Below, piece after piece: positions 43,883 through 53,486 of a stretch of DNA of 64,000 bases (the stretch's first letter is position 1; every line of letters begins with the position of its first letter). Origin of the DNA: Cesiribacter sp. SM1 (GTDB taxonomy: Bacteria > Bacteroidota > Bacteroidia > Cytophagales > Cyclobacteriaceae); assembly GCF_020178975.1 (NCBI RefSeq), contig NZ_JAHXBU010000007.1, positions 1 to 64,000 of the forward strand, read 5' to 3'. Both the position numbers and the translations under genes were made by a program. The notes beneath the pieces were generated by a model. That model saw only the letters and a list, made by a program, of their open reading frames with translations. It made no database searches and was not told the origin of the DNA.

Positions 43883-45484
43883 TCAGCTGCCGTAAATATT
43901 TAACATGTCCTGCAGGTCCCGGAGGGTATTGGCATCCTGGGCTTTTTTGTCGAGCCGCCAGCGTAAGATCCTGGGAAAGCGGATGGCAACACCAGATTTG
44001 TGACGGCTGCTCTTTTGAATGCCTTCAAAGGCAATTTCAAAAACCAGCTCTGGACTAACCGTTCGAACAGGCCCAAAGCGTTCACGGGTATTGCGTTTTA
44101 CAAAGTTATCAACCCTGCGTATTTCTGCATCGCTTAATCCGGAGTAGGCTTTTGCAAAGGGCACCAGCTGTTTTTCCTCCTCATCCCATACGGCAAAAGT
44201 GTAGTCGGTATAAAGATCTGCCCTGCGGCCACTGCCTTTCTGGGCATATACCAGCACGCCATCTATCGTCAGCGGGTCTATCTTCCATTTCCACCAGTCG
44301 CCGCGTTTGCGGCCTACGCCATAGGCAGAGTCTTTCTTTTTGAGCATCAGACCCTCGGCCATAAGGGAACGGCTACTGTTGCGGGCCTCCTGCAGTTCTT
44401 CCCATGCATTGAAATCTACTACGGCAGAAAGCTCCAGCAGGGTAGGAGCGGTGGTTTGCTGAACAAGCTGCTCCAGTGCCTGCCTGCGTTGCTCCAGGGG
44501 CCACTGCCTTATGTCTTCACCTTTTAGCTCCAGCAGGTCGTAGGCATAGATACGAACAGGTGTTTCACTGAGCTGCTTGCGGCTTACGATCTTGCGGCCA
44601 ATCCGGGTCTGCAGGGCAGCAAAAGGCATAACGGTACCCTCTTTCACGGGCAGCAGCTCACCATCGATCACGCAATCATAAGGGAGGTGTTCCTGAAGGC
44701 TGAGTAGTTCAGGGTATTTATCAGTTACCAGCTCCTCGCCCCTTGACCAGATGTAGAGCTCTCCCTGCCGGTAAATGAGCTGTGAGCGTATGCCGTCCCA
44801 CTTCCACTCTGCCTGCCACTCATGGGGATCCCCCAGGCTATGGGGGCCTGTCTCCAGGGCGTGTGCCAGGTAAAAAGGATAGGGCCTGCTTAAGCGGTCT
44901 CCGGCATCTTCTTCACCAAACAGGGCATCATAATCAGTGGTAAGAGGATCCCAGTTGCCCATAAGCCGGTGTGCAGCCACGGCAGGGTCCATCTCCTGCA
45001 CCTCTGCAACAGCTCTTACCATCAGGTTCTGGCTGATGCCAATGCGAAAGGAGCCCGACATTAGTTTGTTAAAAACAAAGCGCTCTACCTTATCCATGCC
45101 ATCCCAGGCTTCCAGGATGGCTGCTTTTTTATCTGCTTCTTCCAGCGGATGCAGGTTGCGCAGAAAATCCATCCAGTAGGCCAGGGGCTGATCGTGCTGG
45201 TGCTGTGGCGGGGGCAGGAGCAGGGCAATGGTTTCGGAAAGGTCTCCTACCACATGGTAGCTTTCTTCGAACAGCCAGAGGGGCAGGTTAGCTGCCTCTG
45301 CAGCCCAGTGGCGAAGCAGCGTGCTGTTTACTGGTCTGCGCGGACGCTTACCCGTAAAAAGGGCCAGGGCCCAGAGAATATCTTTTGGTGGGGCTGCAGC
45401 CAGGTACTCCTTCAGGATGAAGAGCTTTTCGTTCGTTTTGTTCGTTTGATCGAGCTGTGCAAAAAGATGGGCAAACTGTCTCAA
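43883..45484 (-). CDS. ATP-dependent DNA ligase (ligase-associated repair set)
   Basis: 533 residues. An N-terminal DNA-binding helical domain (about 1-195) precedes the nucleotidyltransferase core with Lys228 in AEWKWDGIRSQLI (the adenylated motif I KxDG) and VIDGELLP, then GLMLKKKDSAYGVGRKRGDWWKWK and an OB-fold tail. The ligase seals nicks in duplex DNA with ATP, in addition to the NAD-dependent LigA expected elsewhere. It is encoded 13 nt upstream of the DEXH helicase on the same strand. The ligase, helicase, exonuclease and PdeM form a known four-gene association. Confidence 0.95.
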   Translation of the reverse strand: MRQFAHLFAQLDQTNKTNEKLFILKEYLAAAPPKDILWALALFTGKRPRRPVNSTLLRHWAAEAANLPLWLFEESYHVVGDLSETIALLLPPPQHQHDQPLAYWMDFLRNLHPLEEADKKAAILEAWDGMDKVERFVFNKLMSGSFRIGISQNLMVRAVAEVQEMDPAVAAHRLMGNWDPLTTDYDALFGEEDAGDRLSRPYPFYLAHALETGPHSLGDPHEWQAEWKWDGIRSQLIYRQGELYIWSRGEELVTDKYPELLSLQEHLPYDCVIDGELLPVKEGTVMPFAALQTRIGRKIVSRKQLSETPVRIYAYDLLELKGEDIRQWPLEQRRQALEQLVQQTTAPTLLELSAVVDFNAWEELQEARNSSRSLMAEGLMLKKKDSAYGVGRKRGDWWKWKIDPLTIDGVLVYAQKGSGRRADLYTDYTFAVWDEEEKQLVPFAKAYSGLSDAEIRRVDNFVKRNTRERFGPVRTVSPELVFEIAFEGIQKSSRHKSGVAIRFPRILRWRLDKKAQDANTLRDLQDMLNIYGS

Positions 45485-45573
45485 GTTTTTACAATAGAAC
45501 CAGCACCAAAGCGCTTTGTTTACGCATCTACTGCCAGGCAGCTCTTTACAATGGGAATGGTGTCTGAAATAAA

Positions 45574-45600
45574 AAAAGGCTTCCTGTAGAGAAGCCTTTT
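45574..45600 (-). terminator. Terminator of the pyrophosphatase gene
   Basis: AAAAGGCTTC (45574-45583) pairs with GAAGCCTTTT (45591-45600); T run on the minus strand. Confidence 0.8.
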
Positions 45601-45617
45601 TGGGGTGAAGTTAATTT

Positions 45618-47888
45618 TTAGAGTTGCATTGTTTCTGATGGTTCAGCAGTTTGGAATATTTCTGCTTTTACCGGAGTAATGCTATCTGTTGGCTTATCCA
45701 GGATTTTCTCGATCCGAACATCCAGCTCGCCTTCCGGGTGTGGAGGGGTTGGCTCGTGCGGATCCTGTACTGAAATGTGTGGTGCAATGATAAGCGCTAC
45801 AATAGACATCAGTTTAATGAGGATGTTCATGGAAGGACCGGAAGTGTCTTTGAAGGGGTCACCCACCGTATCGCCGGTTACCGAAGCTTTGTGAGGAGCA
45901 GAACCTTTATACTCCATCACACCATTGATCATGACGCCTTTCTCAAAAGACTTCTTGGCGTTATCCCAGGCACCGCCGGCATTGTTCTGGAAAATACCCA
46001 TCAGTACACCGCTTACGGTTACCCCTGCCAGCAGACCACCTAAAATCTCGGCAGAGCTGGTGTCTGTAAATACTCCTTTAAAACCAAAACCAACCAGAAC
46101 AGGTACGGTCAGGGCAATGGCCCCGGGTAAAATCATTTCGCGAATAGATGCTTTTGTAGAGATCTCCACGCACTTTTCATACTCTGGCTTGGCCTTGTAT
46201 TCCATTATGCCCGGAATATCGCGGAACTGGCGGCGTACTTCATTCACCATGTCCATGGCAGCACGGCCTACGGCGGCAATACAAAGAGAGGAGAAAATGA
46301 ATGGAATCATGGCGCCAATAAATAATGCGCCTAATACCGGTGCTTTGTAAATATCAATTGTATTGATACCCGCTATGCCTACAAAGGCTGCAAAAAGGGC
46401 AAGAGCTGTTAGAGCAGCAGAGGCAATGGCAAAACCTTTGCCGGTTGCAGCGGTGGTGTTACCTACGGCATCCAGTACATCGGTACGGCCGCGCACTTCT
46501 TCTGGCAGTCCACTCATTTCTGCAATACCACCAGCGTTGTCTGCAATAGGGCCAAAGGCATCAATGGCCAGCTGCATGGCAGTGGTTGCCATCATGCCGG
46601 CAGCGGCTATGGCCACACCATATAAACCTGCAAAAGAGTAAGAAATTACAATACCTGCCGCAAGAACAATAATGGGCAGTACGGTAGATTCCATGCCTAC
46701 AGACAAACCGCCAATGATGTTTGTGGCATGACCGGTGCTGGATTGCTGTACGATTGAATTTACCGGGCGTTTGCCAATGGCTGTGTAATATTCGGTAATA
46801 ATGCTCATAAGGGCACCTACCACCAGGCCTACCACAATGGCCCAGAATACGTCGGAATCTGTAAATTCAAAGGTTCTGATTACCATAATATCCGGGAGCA
46901 ACCAGGATACCAGGAAATAGGAAGCAATGGCGGTTAGTATAATGGACGACCAGTTGCCCAGGTTAAGGGCATTTTGAACATTGCCGTTATCGTTGCTGAT
47001 TCGTACAAAGAAGGTACCGATGATGGAGAATATAAGCCCTAAGCCAGCGATGAGCATAGGGAGCAGGATTGGTGCAATGCCACCAAAATTGTCATCAGAA
47101 ACAATCTCGCGGCCCAGCACCATGGTGGCCAGGATGGTGGCTACATAAGAGCCGAAAAGGTCGGCGCCCATACCGGCTACGTCACCTACGTTATCGCCTA
47201 CGTTGTCAGCAATAGTGGCAGGGTTGCGTACGTCGTCTTCAGGAATACCAGCCTCTACCTTACCAACCAGGTCGGCACCTACGTCGGCAGCCTTGGTATA
47301 TATACCACCACCTACACGGGCAAAAAGGGCAATGCTTTCGGCACCCAGAGAGAAGCCGGCCAGCACCTCAAGTGCTTTTTCCATATCCAGTCCATTCACT
47401 TCGCCAGTGGGACCCACATACATGTAGAAGAATACAATGAACAGGCTGCCAATACCAAGCACTGCCAGTCCGGCCACCCCAAGGCCCATAACGGTACCGC
47501 CGGTAAAGCTTACTTTGAGGGCATGTGCCAGGCTGGTACGTGCTGCCTGCGTGGTGCGCACATTGGCTTTTGTGGCAATGTTCATGCCCAGGTAGCCAGC
47601 AAAAGCAGAAAGTACAGCGCCAATTAAGAATGAAATGGCAATTACAGGGCTGGAATTTTCCACCAGGGTACCAGACCAGGCAAGTAGTATTGCAGCAATA
47701 ATGGCAAAGTAGGAGAGTACCTTCCATTCTGCTCTTAGAAATGCCATAGCGCCACGGGCAATATAGCCGGCAAGTTCCTGCATTTTCGCATCGCCTGCGT
47801 CCTGCTTGCTTACCCAGCTCGATTTGATGGCCATGACGATCAATCCGATAATCCCTAGAAAGGGAACTATATAGACGACTTTGCTCAT
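45618..47888 (-). CDS. hppA: Membrane-bound, ion-pumping pyrophosphatase
   Basis: 756 residues, about sixteen membrane helices. The catalytic loop has [18 protein letters not shown] and [20 protein letters not shown], both expected for binding Mg-pyrophosphate. [10 protein letters not shown] has Ala where potassium-independent pumps have Lys, so the enzyme should be potassium-stimulated; sodium versus proton transport is not decided. A charged C-terminal tail (about 700-756, with [20 protein letters not shown]) extends past the last helix. The gene has its own terminator and splits the ligase-associated repair genes. Confidence 0.96.
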   Translation of the reverse strand: MSKVVYIVPFLGIIGLIVMAIKSSWVSKQDAGDAKMQELAGYIARGAMAFLRAEWKVLSYFAIIAAILLAWSGTLVENSSPVIAISFLIGAVLSAFAGYLGMNIATKANVRTTQAARTSLAHALKVSFTGGTVMGLGVAGLAVLGIGSLFIVFFYMYVGPTGEVNGLDMEKALEVLAGFSLGAESIALFARVGGGIYTKAADVGADLVGKVEAGIPEDDVRNPATIADNVGDNVGDVAGMGADLFGSYVATILATMVLGREIVSDDNFGGIAPILLPMLIAGLGLIFSIIGTFFVRISNDNGNVQNALNLGNWSSIILTAIASYFLVSWLLPDIMVIRTFEFTDSDVFWAIVVGLVVGALMSIITEYYTAIGKRPVNSIVQQSSTGHATNIIGGLSVGMESTVLPIIVLAAGIVISYSFAGLYGVAIAAAGMMATTAMQLAIDAFGPIADNAGGIAEMSGLPEEVRGRTDVLDAVGNTTAATGKGFAIASAALTALALFAAFVGIAGINTIDIYKAPVLGALFIGAMIPFIFSSLCIAAVGRAAMDMVNEVRRQFRDIPGIMEYKAKPEYEKCVEISTKASIREMILPGAIALTVPVLVGFGFKGVFTDTSSAEILGGLLAGVTVSGVLMGIFQNNAGGAWDNAKKSFEKGVMINGVMEYKGSAPHKASVTGDTVGDPFKDTSGPSMNILIKLMSIVALIIAPHISVQDPHEPTPPHPEGELDVRIEKILDKPTDSITPVKAEIFQTAEPSETMQL

Positions 47889-48364
47889 ATAGTAGAGATT
47901 TGGTTAAAAGTTAGCTCTATAAAGTTTTTAGCCTTTGTGATCTTCGGAAATTAATATGTGTTTTTCACAGGCCTGCTGCCATATGATTATTGAATGGGAA
48001 TGGTTAAACTTTAGCTGACAATCAGGCAGCAGAAGAAAGCAAAAAGCCCGCTTAAGAACGATTTGCCGCCTTTCCCAGATACTTAAGGCATTACAATTTA
48101 AAGGAAATAGTGAATCTATCGCAGAATGCTTACCGAAAGATTATGAATTAAGCACAGAAAATTTTCACTGTAGCTGTTAGCGCTCTCCAGGTGTGAAGTG
48201 TTGTGTTAAGGCTTGTAAGGATAAGTACAGGACAATCAGTATGTTATGGAGTACTGCTGTGTCTTTTGCCCGAGTTTTCTAACCACAGGATCTTGCGATA
48301 GTATTCATCAGACACAGCCTGAATGATTTCTGCTGGCTCGAACAATCAGTTCTTTAAAGTAGCA
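47889..48364. other. Intergenic region upstream of hppA
   Basis: No gene seen in 476 nt. It must contain the hppA promoter and the end of the exonuclease transcript; no clear terminator or motif was found. Confidence 0.4.
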
Positions 48365-49408
48365 CTACAGTTCGGTCTCGCTACTGATTTCTTCTGCCTC
48401 TTCGTTGATTTCTCCGAGCTCACCGCTGTAGAGTGTGTGTACTTCGCGGGCATCGTACCCCAGGGTTTGCAGCCAGCGGCTAAAGCCAGCGGTATAGCCA
48501 TGTGTTACCAGCACACGCTCGGCGCCGGTTTGTTTAATGGCGGTATTAAGCCCCTGCCAGTCGGCATGGTCGGAGAGCACAAAGCCCCTGTCTACGGCAC
48601 GCCGCCTTTTGGCGCCGCGCAGGTTCATCCAGCCGGAGGCTATGGCAGTTCTTAGGGGCTTCAGTTTGTTCATCCATGGGGTGTTGAGAGCCGAGGGCGG
48701 GGCAATAACGAGGCTGCCGCTAATGCTGCTTTTCTCTGTTTCGCGGCTAAGGCGTTCGTAAGGAGGGAGCTGAAGTCCGTCTTTTTTCAGGGCTTCACAG
48801 ACATTATATACAGCACCGTGCAGTAAAATTGGGCCTATGCGCTCATCAACATTGGCAAGTAGGCGCTGTGCCTTGCCCAAAGAATAGCCACAGAGCAGGG
48901 AGGTAAGCCCCTGCTCCCTGTTTTGCTGCCACCATTCGTTTATTTCCTGGAAAATTTCCTGCTGCGGACGCCAGTTGTAGATGGGCAAACCAAAGGTACT
49001 CTCTGTTATAAAGGTATGGCAGGGCACCGGCTCAAAAGGAGTGCAGGTTTTATCAGTTTCTGTTTTATAATCTCCGGAGGTAACCCATACCTCTCCCTCA
49101 TACTCTAGCCGGATTTGGGCAGAGCCGGTAATATGGCCTGCTGGATGAAAGCTTATGTGAACACCGTTGATGTTGATGTTTTCTCCATAGGCAACGGTTT
49201 GTAGGTTAATATCCTGCCCCAGCCGCAGCCTTAGCACCTGTTCTGACTGCCGGTGTGCCAGGTAAAATTTATTACCCATGCGGGCATGGTCACCATGCGC
49301 ATGGGTAATCAGGGCCCTGGCTACAGGTTTCCACGGATCGATGTACACATCGGCCTGTGGACAATAAATGCCACAGTCGTTTATTTCCAGCAGGTTTTTA
49401 TTACTCAT
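48365..49408 (-). CDS. Ligase-associated exonuclease (beta-CASP metallo-beta-lactamase fold)
   Basis: 347 residues. HAHGDHARMGN supplies the zinc-binding HxHxDH; the other ligands are in FHPAGHITGSAQIRLEY and DYKTETDKTC, and the beta-CASP part ends with LSDHADWQGL and VTHGYTAGFSRWLQTLGYDARE. This mRNA-3'-end-processing-like family acts as an exonuclease in the ligase-associated DNA damage response. The three partner genes lie further left, beyond hppA. Flavin reductase is encoded 5 nt upstream on the same strand. Confidence 0.92.
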   Translation of the reverse strand: MSNKNLLEINDCGIYCPQADVYIDPWKPVARALITHAHGDHARMGNKFYLAHRQSEQVLRLRLGQDINLQTVAYGENININGVHISFHPAGHITGSAQIRLEYEGEVWVTSGDYKTETDKTCTPFEPVPCHTFITESTFGLPIYNWRPQQEIFQEINEWWQQNREQGLTSLLCGYSLGKAQRLLANVDERIGPILLHGAVYNVCEALKKDGLQLPPYERLSRETEKSSISGSLVIAPPSALNTPWMNKLKPLRTAIASGWMNLRGAKRRRAVDRGFVLSDHADWQGLNTAIKQTGAERVLVTHGYTAGFSRWLQTLGYDAREVHTLYSGELGEINEEAEEISSETEL

Positions 49409-49413
49409 AGAGG

Positions 49414-50064
49414 TTAAACCTCTGTAGATAGCTGAGGTTTGAGCAGCCTGGGGATATTTGCTGGTTTGGCGTAGGTAAGTCGGGCTACTTTTTTTGTGCT
49501 GTGGTAGGAGTCCAGTCCTGAACAGGTAAGAGAGCCTGCTTCTTCCAGGTCAACAAAACCATCGGCGCCCAGGCAGTTTTCAGGTACCCATATTTCTTCA
49601 ATGGCACCAATCACCAGCACAGTTTTATTGATTGCCAGGGTTTGCGTTTCTGCAAGCTGCAGACCAATCCTGATGTTAGCTTCGGCAACATAGGGGGCTT
49701 TCATGCCTTTGCTGTACCAGGGTGTTAACCTGCAGGCATGAAACTCGGAGTGATCCCAGCGGGCGCTGGTGTGGTGTGCCTGGTAAAGAAAATCCTGGCG
49801 GATATGGTTAATGGTAAAGTAGCCGGTTTCTTCCATGTTCATAAGCGTGTGCCTGGGAGTAGTCTGTGGCCTTACCAGTACTCCTATGAGTGCGGGGTCT
49901 GCACCCAGGTGAAAGATCTGGCTGAACACGGCCAGGTTTGTAATACCGGAACGGTTGATGGTGCCCACCAGGCTTACACTTTTGAATCCTGTAATGCTGT
50001 TAATCAGGTTTCTGCGGTAGCCTTGTTCCAGATTTGGTAAGTCAGCTGCAATAATATGTTCCAT
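49414..50064 (-). CDS. Flavin reductase-like domain protein
   Basis: 216 residues. The flavin reductase (split beta-barrel) fold is indicated by GFKSVSLVGTINRSGITNLAVFSQIFHLGADPALIGVLVRPQTTPRHTLMNMEETGYFTINHI. It would bind FMN and reduce it or pass electrons to another enzyme; the substrate is unknown. 5 nt from the exonuclease gene, so probably co-transcribed with it, which is unexpected functionally. Confidence 0.85.
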   Translation of the reverse strand: MEHIIAADLPNLEQGYRRNLINSITGFKSVSLVGTINRSGITNLAVFSQIFHLGADPALIGVLVRPQTTPRHTLMNMEETGYFTINHIRQDFLYQAHHTSARWDHSEFHACRLTPWYSKGMKAPYVAEANIRIGLQLAETQTLAINKTVLVIGAIEEIWVPENCLGADGFVDLEEAGSLTCSGLDSYHSTKKVARLTYAKPANIPRLLKPQLSTEV

Positions 50065-50231
50065 ATAAAAACAATTACGCCTCTTTTGTTTATTTAATCA
50101 TACACAATGTAAAACAAAATTGCTCACATAATCTAACTATTGCAGTATAAAGATTAAGATCGAACCCTTTTTTGTATACATGTGAGAGTACTATAACACC
50201 CAACAGCAGCTATGGTTATGACAAAATAAAA

Positions 50232-50252
50232 AGACCGGCTCAACACCGGTCT
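50232..50252 (-). terminator. Terminator of folE
   Basis: AGACCGG (50232-50238) pairs with CCGGTCT (50246-50252); T run on the minus strand. Confidence 0.75.
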
Positions 50253-50276
50253 CCAATTCGTTTTATCATCTCAGAA

Positions 50277-50966
50277 TTACTTCCCTATATATTTCAGGAA
50301 TTCTGCTTTTACAGCTTCTTCCTTGAATTTGCCCAGGAACTGACTGGTAACGGTACGGCTGGTTTCATCCTGAATACCACGCATGCTCACACAAAGGTGT
50401 GCAGCATCCATTACCACAGCTACATCTTCAGTTTGCAGGGCTTCGGCTAACTCCTGTGCTATTTGCACGGTGAGTCTTTCCTGTACCTGTGGGCGTTTGG
50501 AATAGTACTGAACAATGCGGTTGATTTTTGATAAACCAATAACTTTACCGCTGGAAATGTAAGCAACATGCGCCTTGCCTATGATGGGTACAAAGTGGTG
50601 TTCACAGCTGCTGTAGAAGGTAATATCTTTTTCTACCAGCATCTGGTTGTACTGGTATTTATTATCAAAGAGGCGAACATCTGGCTTGTTGGCAGGGTTC
50701 AGGCCGCTGAATATTTCCTTTATATACATTTTTGCCACCCGCTCCGGTGTGCCGGCCAGGCTGTCATCATTCAGGTCAAGCCCAATGATGTGCATAATCT
50801 CCCGGAAATGCTTGGCTATCAGTTCGGTTTTCAGCTCGTCGTCCAGGGCAAATGCGTCGGGGCGCATAGGAGTTTCTGCCGAAGAAGCTACATGATCATC
50901 GCCCATTTCGTGTATGTGCATGCCTTTCTCAGGCTGGATATTCAACAATGTTTCTTTCGGTTTCAT
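50277..50966 (-). CDS. folE: GTP cyclohydrolase I
   Basis: Converts GTP to dihydroneopterin triphosphate, the first step of folate, tetrahydrobiopterin and queuosine pathways. 229 residues; the zinc site is in SSCEHHFVPIIGKAHVAYI and CVSMRGIQD, and KINRIVQYYSKRPQVQERLT is the family block. The listed start overlaps queD by 38 nt; starting at Met16 (50921) would leave a short gap. Both genes act on the same pathway branch. Confidence 0.96.
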   Translation of the reverse strand: MKPKETLLNIQPEKGMHIHEMGDDHVASSAETPMRPDAFALDDELKTELIAKHFREIMHIIGLDLNDDSLAGTPERVAKMYIKEIFSGLNPANKPDVRLFDNKYQYNQMLVEKDITFYSSCEHHFVPIIGKAHVAYISSGKVIGLSKINRIVQYYSKRPQVQERLTVQIAQELAEALQTEDVAVVMDAAHLCVSMRGIQDETSRTVTSQFLGKFKEEAVKAEFLKYIGK

Positions 50967-51336
50967 AGAGCGTTACCTTTAACTCGTAATGCGACTCAAT
51001 CTGATCGCGCAGTAATTTCCAGATCACCACTGCAATGTTCTCGGCAGTTGGGTTCATGTCTTTGAATTCCTGCACATCCAGATTCAGGTTTCGGTGATCA
51101 AACTTTCTGATCACATGCTCCTGTATCAGGTCGCTTAATTTTTTCATGTCGTACACATATCCGGTAGCCGGGTTTATATCACCCACCAATCTTACCAGCA
51201 GCTCGTAGTTATGGCCGTGGTAATTGGGATTGCTGCACTTGCCAAACACCTGGCTGTTTTTCTCCTCTGACCATTCTCTGTTAAAGAGGCGATGGGCAGC
51301 ATTGAAATGTTCCTTGCGGATGATGGCCGCTTTCAT
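50929..51336 (-). CDS. queD: 6-carboxytetrahydropterin synthase / 6-pyruvoyl-tetrahydropterin synthase family
   Basis: 135 residues. HFNAAHRLF, NYHGHNYELLV and FDHRNLNLDV supply the zinc-binding His residues and catalytic site. It takes the FolE product to 6-carboxy-tetrahydropterin (queuosine) or 6-pyruvoyl-tetrahydropterin; the two activities cannot be told apart here. It is overlapped by folE, which makes its substrate. Confidence 0.92.
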   Translation of the reverse strand: MKAAIIRKEHFNAAHRLFNREWSEEKNSQVFGKCSNPNYHGHNYELLVRLVGDINPATGYVYDMKKLSDLIQEHVIRKFDHRNLNLDVQEFKDMNPTAENIAVVIWKLLRDQIESHYELKVTLYETERNIVEYPA

Positions 51337-51646
51337 GCTGTGTGTTTAATAGTTATTCAATAAAGCTAAACAATATTAGCTATTTAATACCACATCAATA
51401 GCAAAATTAGCCAAAATTTAGTTCGGTGTGGTCCCGAATAAATATGCAGGAATGGCAGTTTAAAACGAACACTTCTATAAACCGATCATATTCAGCTTAA
51501 ACCACTCATCAAAACTTTAAAAAATATTGACTTTTCGCTGTAATCTTTTGGGTACATCTAGCATCTATATAACAAAGACGCACAAACGATGCGCAACCAA
51601 GACAAACAGAAATTAAAATAAAAGCAGAATCTAAAACTCAAAAACT

Positions 51647-51985
51647 ATGAAAGCTCAAATCCTAACCCTCGCTTTTTCACTCATGTGTTTATTACCAGGC
51701 GTATCTTCAGCAACTGGCGAACCACACAACACCGACACCCTTACAGCTATTTCCGGCGGTGATCCCACTGCTGTGGAAGAAGTAGATTTTTCAGTAGATG
51801 AGCACTTTGTTTTCCAGGAAAAAGTGTACATCCATATTTACGACCAACAGGATAAACCAGTGGTGAGCGGGTCTTTTACAAGCCAGGATCTTAAAGAAAA
51901 CAAGGCGCTGAAAGACCTGTTACGCAAGAGCACTCGTTTTATGACTGTAAACAGAAATTACTACTATTTCCTGAATGAAGGCTGA
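51647..51985 (+). CDS. Small secreted hypothetical protein
   Basis: 112 residues. N-terminal signal peptide MKAQILTLAFSLMCLLPGVSSA, then an acidic mature domain with VDFSVDEHFVFQEKVYIHIYDQQDKPVVSGSF and TRFMTVNRNYYYFLNEG. Not a family I recognise. Located between folE/queD (divergent) and the suf/BrxA transcript (convergent), ended by a strong bidirectional hairpin. Confidence 0.65.
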   Translation: MKAQILTLAFSLMCLLPGVSSATGEPHNTDTLTAISGGDPTAVEEVDFSVDEHFVFQEKVYIHIYDQQDKPVVSGSFTSQDLKENKALKDLLRKSTRFMTVNRNYYYFLNEG

Positions 51986-52080
51986 TGCTCCTTCCGGCAA
52001 AGGTGGTTTCTTCAGGCAGAAGCTTGATCTTTATAGAGTTTCTGTAAATACATTGCCTCTTCATTTTTCAATATAAAAAA

Positions 52081-52105
52081 AAGGGTAAGCTGCTGGCTTA
52101 CCCTT
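52081..52105. terminator. Bidirectional terminator
   Basis: AAGGGTAAGC (52081-52090) pairs with GCTTACCCTT (52096-52105), with T runs on both sides, closing the suf operon and the secreted-protein gene. Confidence 0.85.
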
Positions 52106-52128
52106 TTTTCATAAGCCAGTATTATTCA

Positions 52129-52545
52129 CTAGCAATATTCTTCGAATACCTGCACCAGGTGCTGGGCAATCATTTCGGCATTGCGGCCTTCTATGTGGTG
52201 GCGCTCAATAAAGTGCACCAGTTCACCATCTTTAAACAGGGCAATGGAAGGCGAAGAAGGAGGGTAGGGCAGCGTGTACTCACGTGCTCTGGCAGTAGCT
52301 TCCTTGTCTACACCAGCAAATACTGTAGCCAGGTTATCAGGCTTTTTAGCGCTTAGGGCTACAGCTTTTTTAACTCCGGGGCGGGCAGCACCAGCGGCAC
52401 AGCCACAAACAGAATTGATCACCAACAGGGTGGTTCCTTCTTCTTTCTCAAGCAGGTTTTCTACTTCTTCCGGATTGCGTAATTCTTCAAACCCAACACC
52501 AGTCAGGTCTGTACGCATAGGGGCAACTAAATGTTCTGGGTACAT
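52129..52545 (-). CDS. BrxA/BrxB-type bacilliredoxin-like protein
   Basis: 138 residues from MYPEHLVAPMRTDL (the longer frame to 52611 runs into a repeat). The CGC motif in INSVCGCAAGAARPG is the active site of BrxA/B, which remove bacillithiol from oxidised proteins. PPSSPSIALFKDGELVHFIERHHIEGRNAEMIAQHLV is the conserved C-terminal half. At the end of the suf run it may protect Fe-S assembly from oxidants; this link is position only. Confidence 0.9.
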   Translation of the reverse strand: MYPEHLVAPMRTDLTGVGFEELRNPEEVENLLEKEEGTTLLVINSVCGCAAGAARPGVKKAVALSAKKPDNLATVFAGVDKEATARAREYTLPYPPSSPSIALFKDGELVHFIERHHIEGRNAEMIAQHLVQVFEEYC

Positions 52546-52565
52546 ATGGTTAATGTGTAAGATTT

Positions 52566-52651
52566 TTAGATGTGAGACTTGAGACATAAGATGTGGGACT
52601 GAAATAAGCATCAGATTTGCTGATCATCTCAAATCTCATGTCTCACATCTC
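52566..52651. repeat. Inverted low-complexity intergenic repeat, locus B
   Basis: AGATGTGAGAC (52568-52578) is mirrored by GTCTCACATCT (52640-52650), with further related words between (GAGACATAAGATG and CATCTCAAATCTCATG). Same organisation as the locus at 12484-12670 but with other words. Confidence 0.6.
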
Positions 52652-52660
52652 TTCTCTGTA

Positions 52661-53011
52661 TTATAAAAAGCCCAACTCCAGCTTTGCAGCTTCGGACATC
52701 ATATCCTGGCTGTAGGGGGGATCAAAGGTTAGTTCAACAGTTACTTCGTTCACACCTTCAACCGCTTTAACTTTTTCTTCGACCTCAACCGGAATCTGCT
52801 CTGCACTAGGGCAGGCAGGGGAGGTGAGCGTCATCAGGATATATACATTATTTACCGGGTACAGGTTGATCTCATAGATCAGGCCCAGCTCGTAAATGTC
52901 TACCGGTATTTCCGGATCATATACTGATTTGATTGCATTCAGTACCTTGTCCCGCAGGTTTTCCTCGGGTTGCTGTACCTGTTCTGCTGCATTATTTATT
53001 TCTTCGCTCAT
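52661..53011 (-). CDS. DUF59/MIP18-type metal-sulfur cluster assembly factor
   Basis: 116 residues. The core VLNAIKSVYDPEIPVDIYELGLIYEI and LTSPACPSAEQIPVEV define the MIP18 (DUF59/PaaD-like) domain, and Cys83 or so in SPACPS is the conserved Cys. Such proteins help carry Fe-S clusters to targets; in Bacteroidota they sit in suf operons and are called SufT-like. Encoded 8 nt after sufE. Confidence 0.9.
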   Translation of the reverse strand: MSEEINNAAEQVQQPEENLRDKVLNAIKSVYDPEIPVDIYELGLIYEINLYPVNNVYILMTLTSPACPSAEQIPVEVEEKVKAVEGVNEVTVELTFDPPYSQDMMSEAAKLELGFL

Positions 53012-53019
53012 GGCTATAC

Positions 53020-53460
53020 TTACTCTTTTTCCATCTCCTGGTAGGCCAGTGCAGCCTCCAGTTTCATCTGGTTGATCATGTTGGCAAAACCATTGGAGCG
53101 CTGGCTTCCGATAAAGGTATTCATGCCAATATCCCTGATAAAGTAGAGATCGGCCCTGGCTATATCGCCAATCTTCTGCTCCGACAGCACCCGGATCAGC
53201 AGGGCTATCAGGCCTTTGGTAATGGCGGTATTGCTGTCGGCCTTGTATTTCAGGCGGTCTGCCGTGCGTTCAGAAACCAGCCAAACCTTGCTCTGACAAC
53301 CCTTGATCAGGTTGTTATCTACCTTATGCTCTTCTTCCAGTGCAGGCAGCTTTTCACCAAGGTCTATCAGGTATTCAAGCTTACCGTTACGGTCATCCTC
53401 AAATAACTCAAACTCCTCTATGATCTCGTCCTGTATGGTATTAATTGGTGCTTTTTCCAT
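53020..53460 (-). CDS. sufE: SufE cysteine desulfurase activator
   Basis: 146 residues. Accepts persulfide sulfur from SufS on Cys55 in LIKGCQSKVWL and passes it to the SufBCD scaffold. IIEEFELFEDDRNGKLEYLIDLGEKLP and LIALLIRVLSEQK are typical. The gene lies 26 nt after sufS on the same strand. Confidence 0.94.
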   Translation of the reverse strand: MEKAPINTIQDEIIEEFELFEDDRNGKLEYLIDLGEKLPALEEEHKVDNNLIKGCQSKVWLVSERTADRLKYKADSNTAITKGLIALLIRVLSEQKIGDIARADLYFIRDIGMNTFIGSQRSNGFANMINQMKLEAALAYQEMEKE

Positions 53461-53486
53461 GCTTTATCCGCAATTCATGCGTGCTT

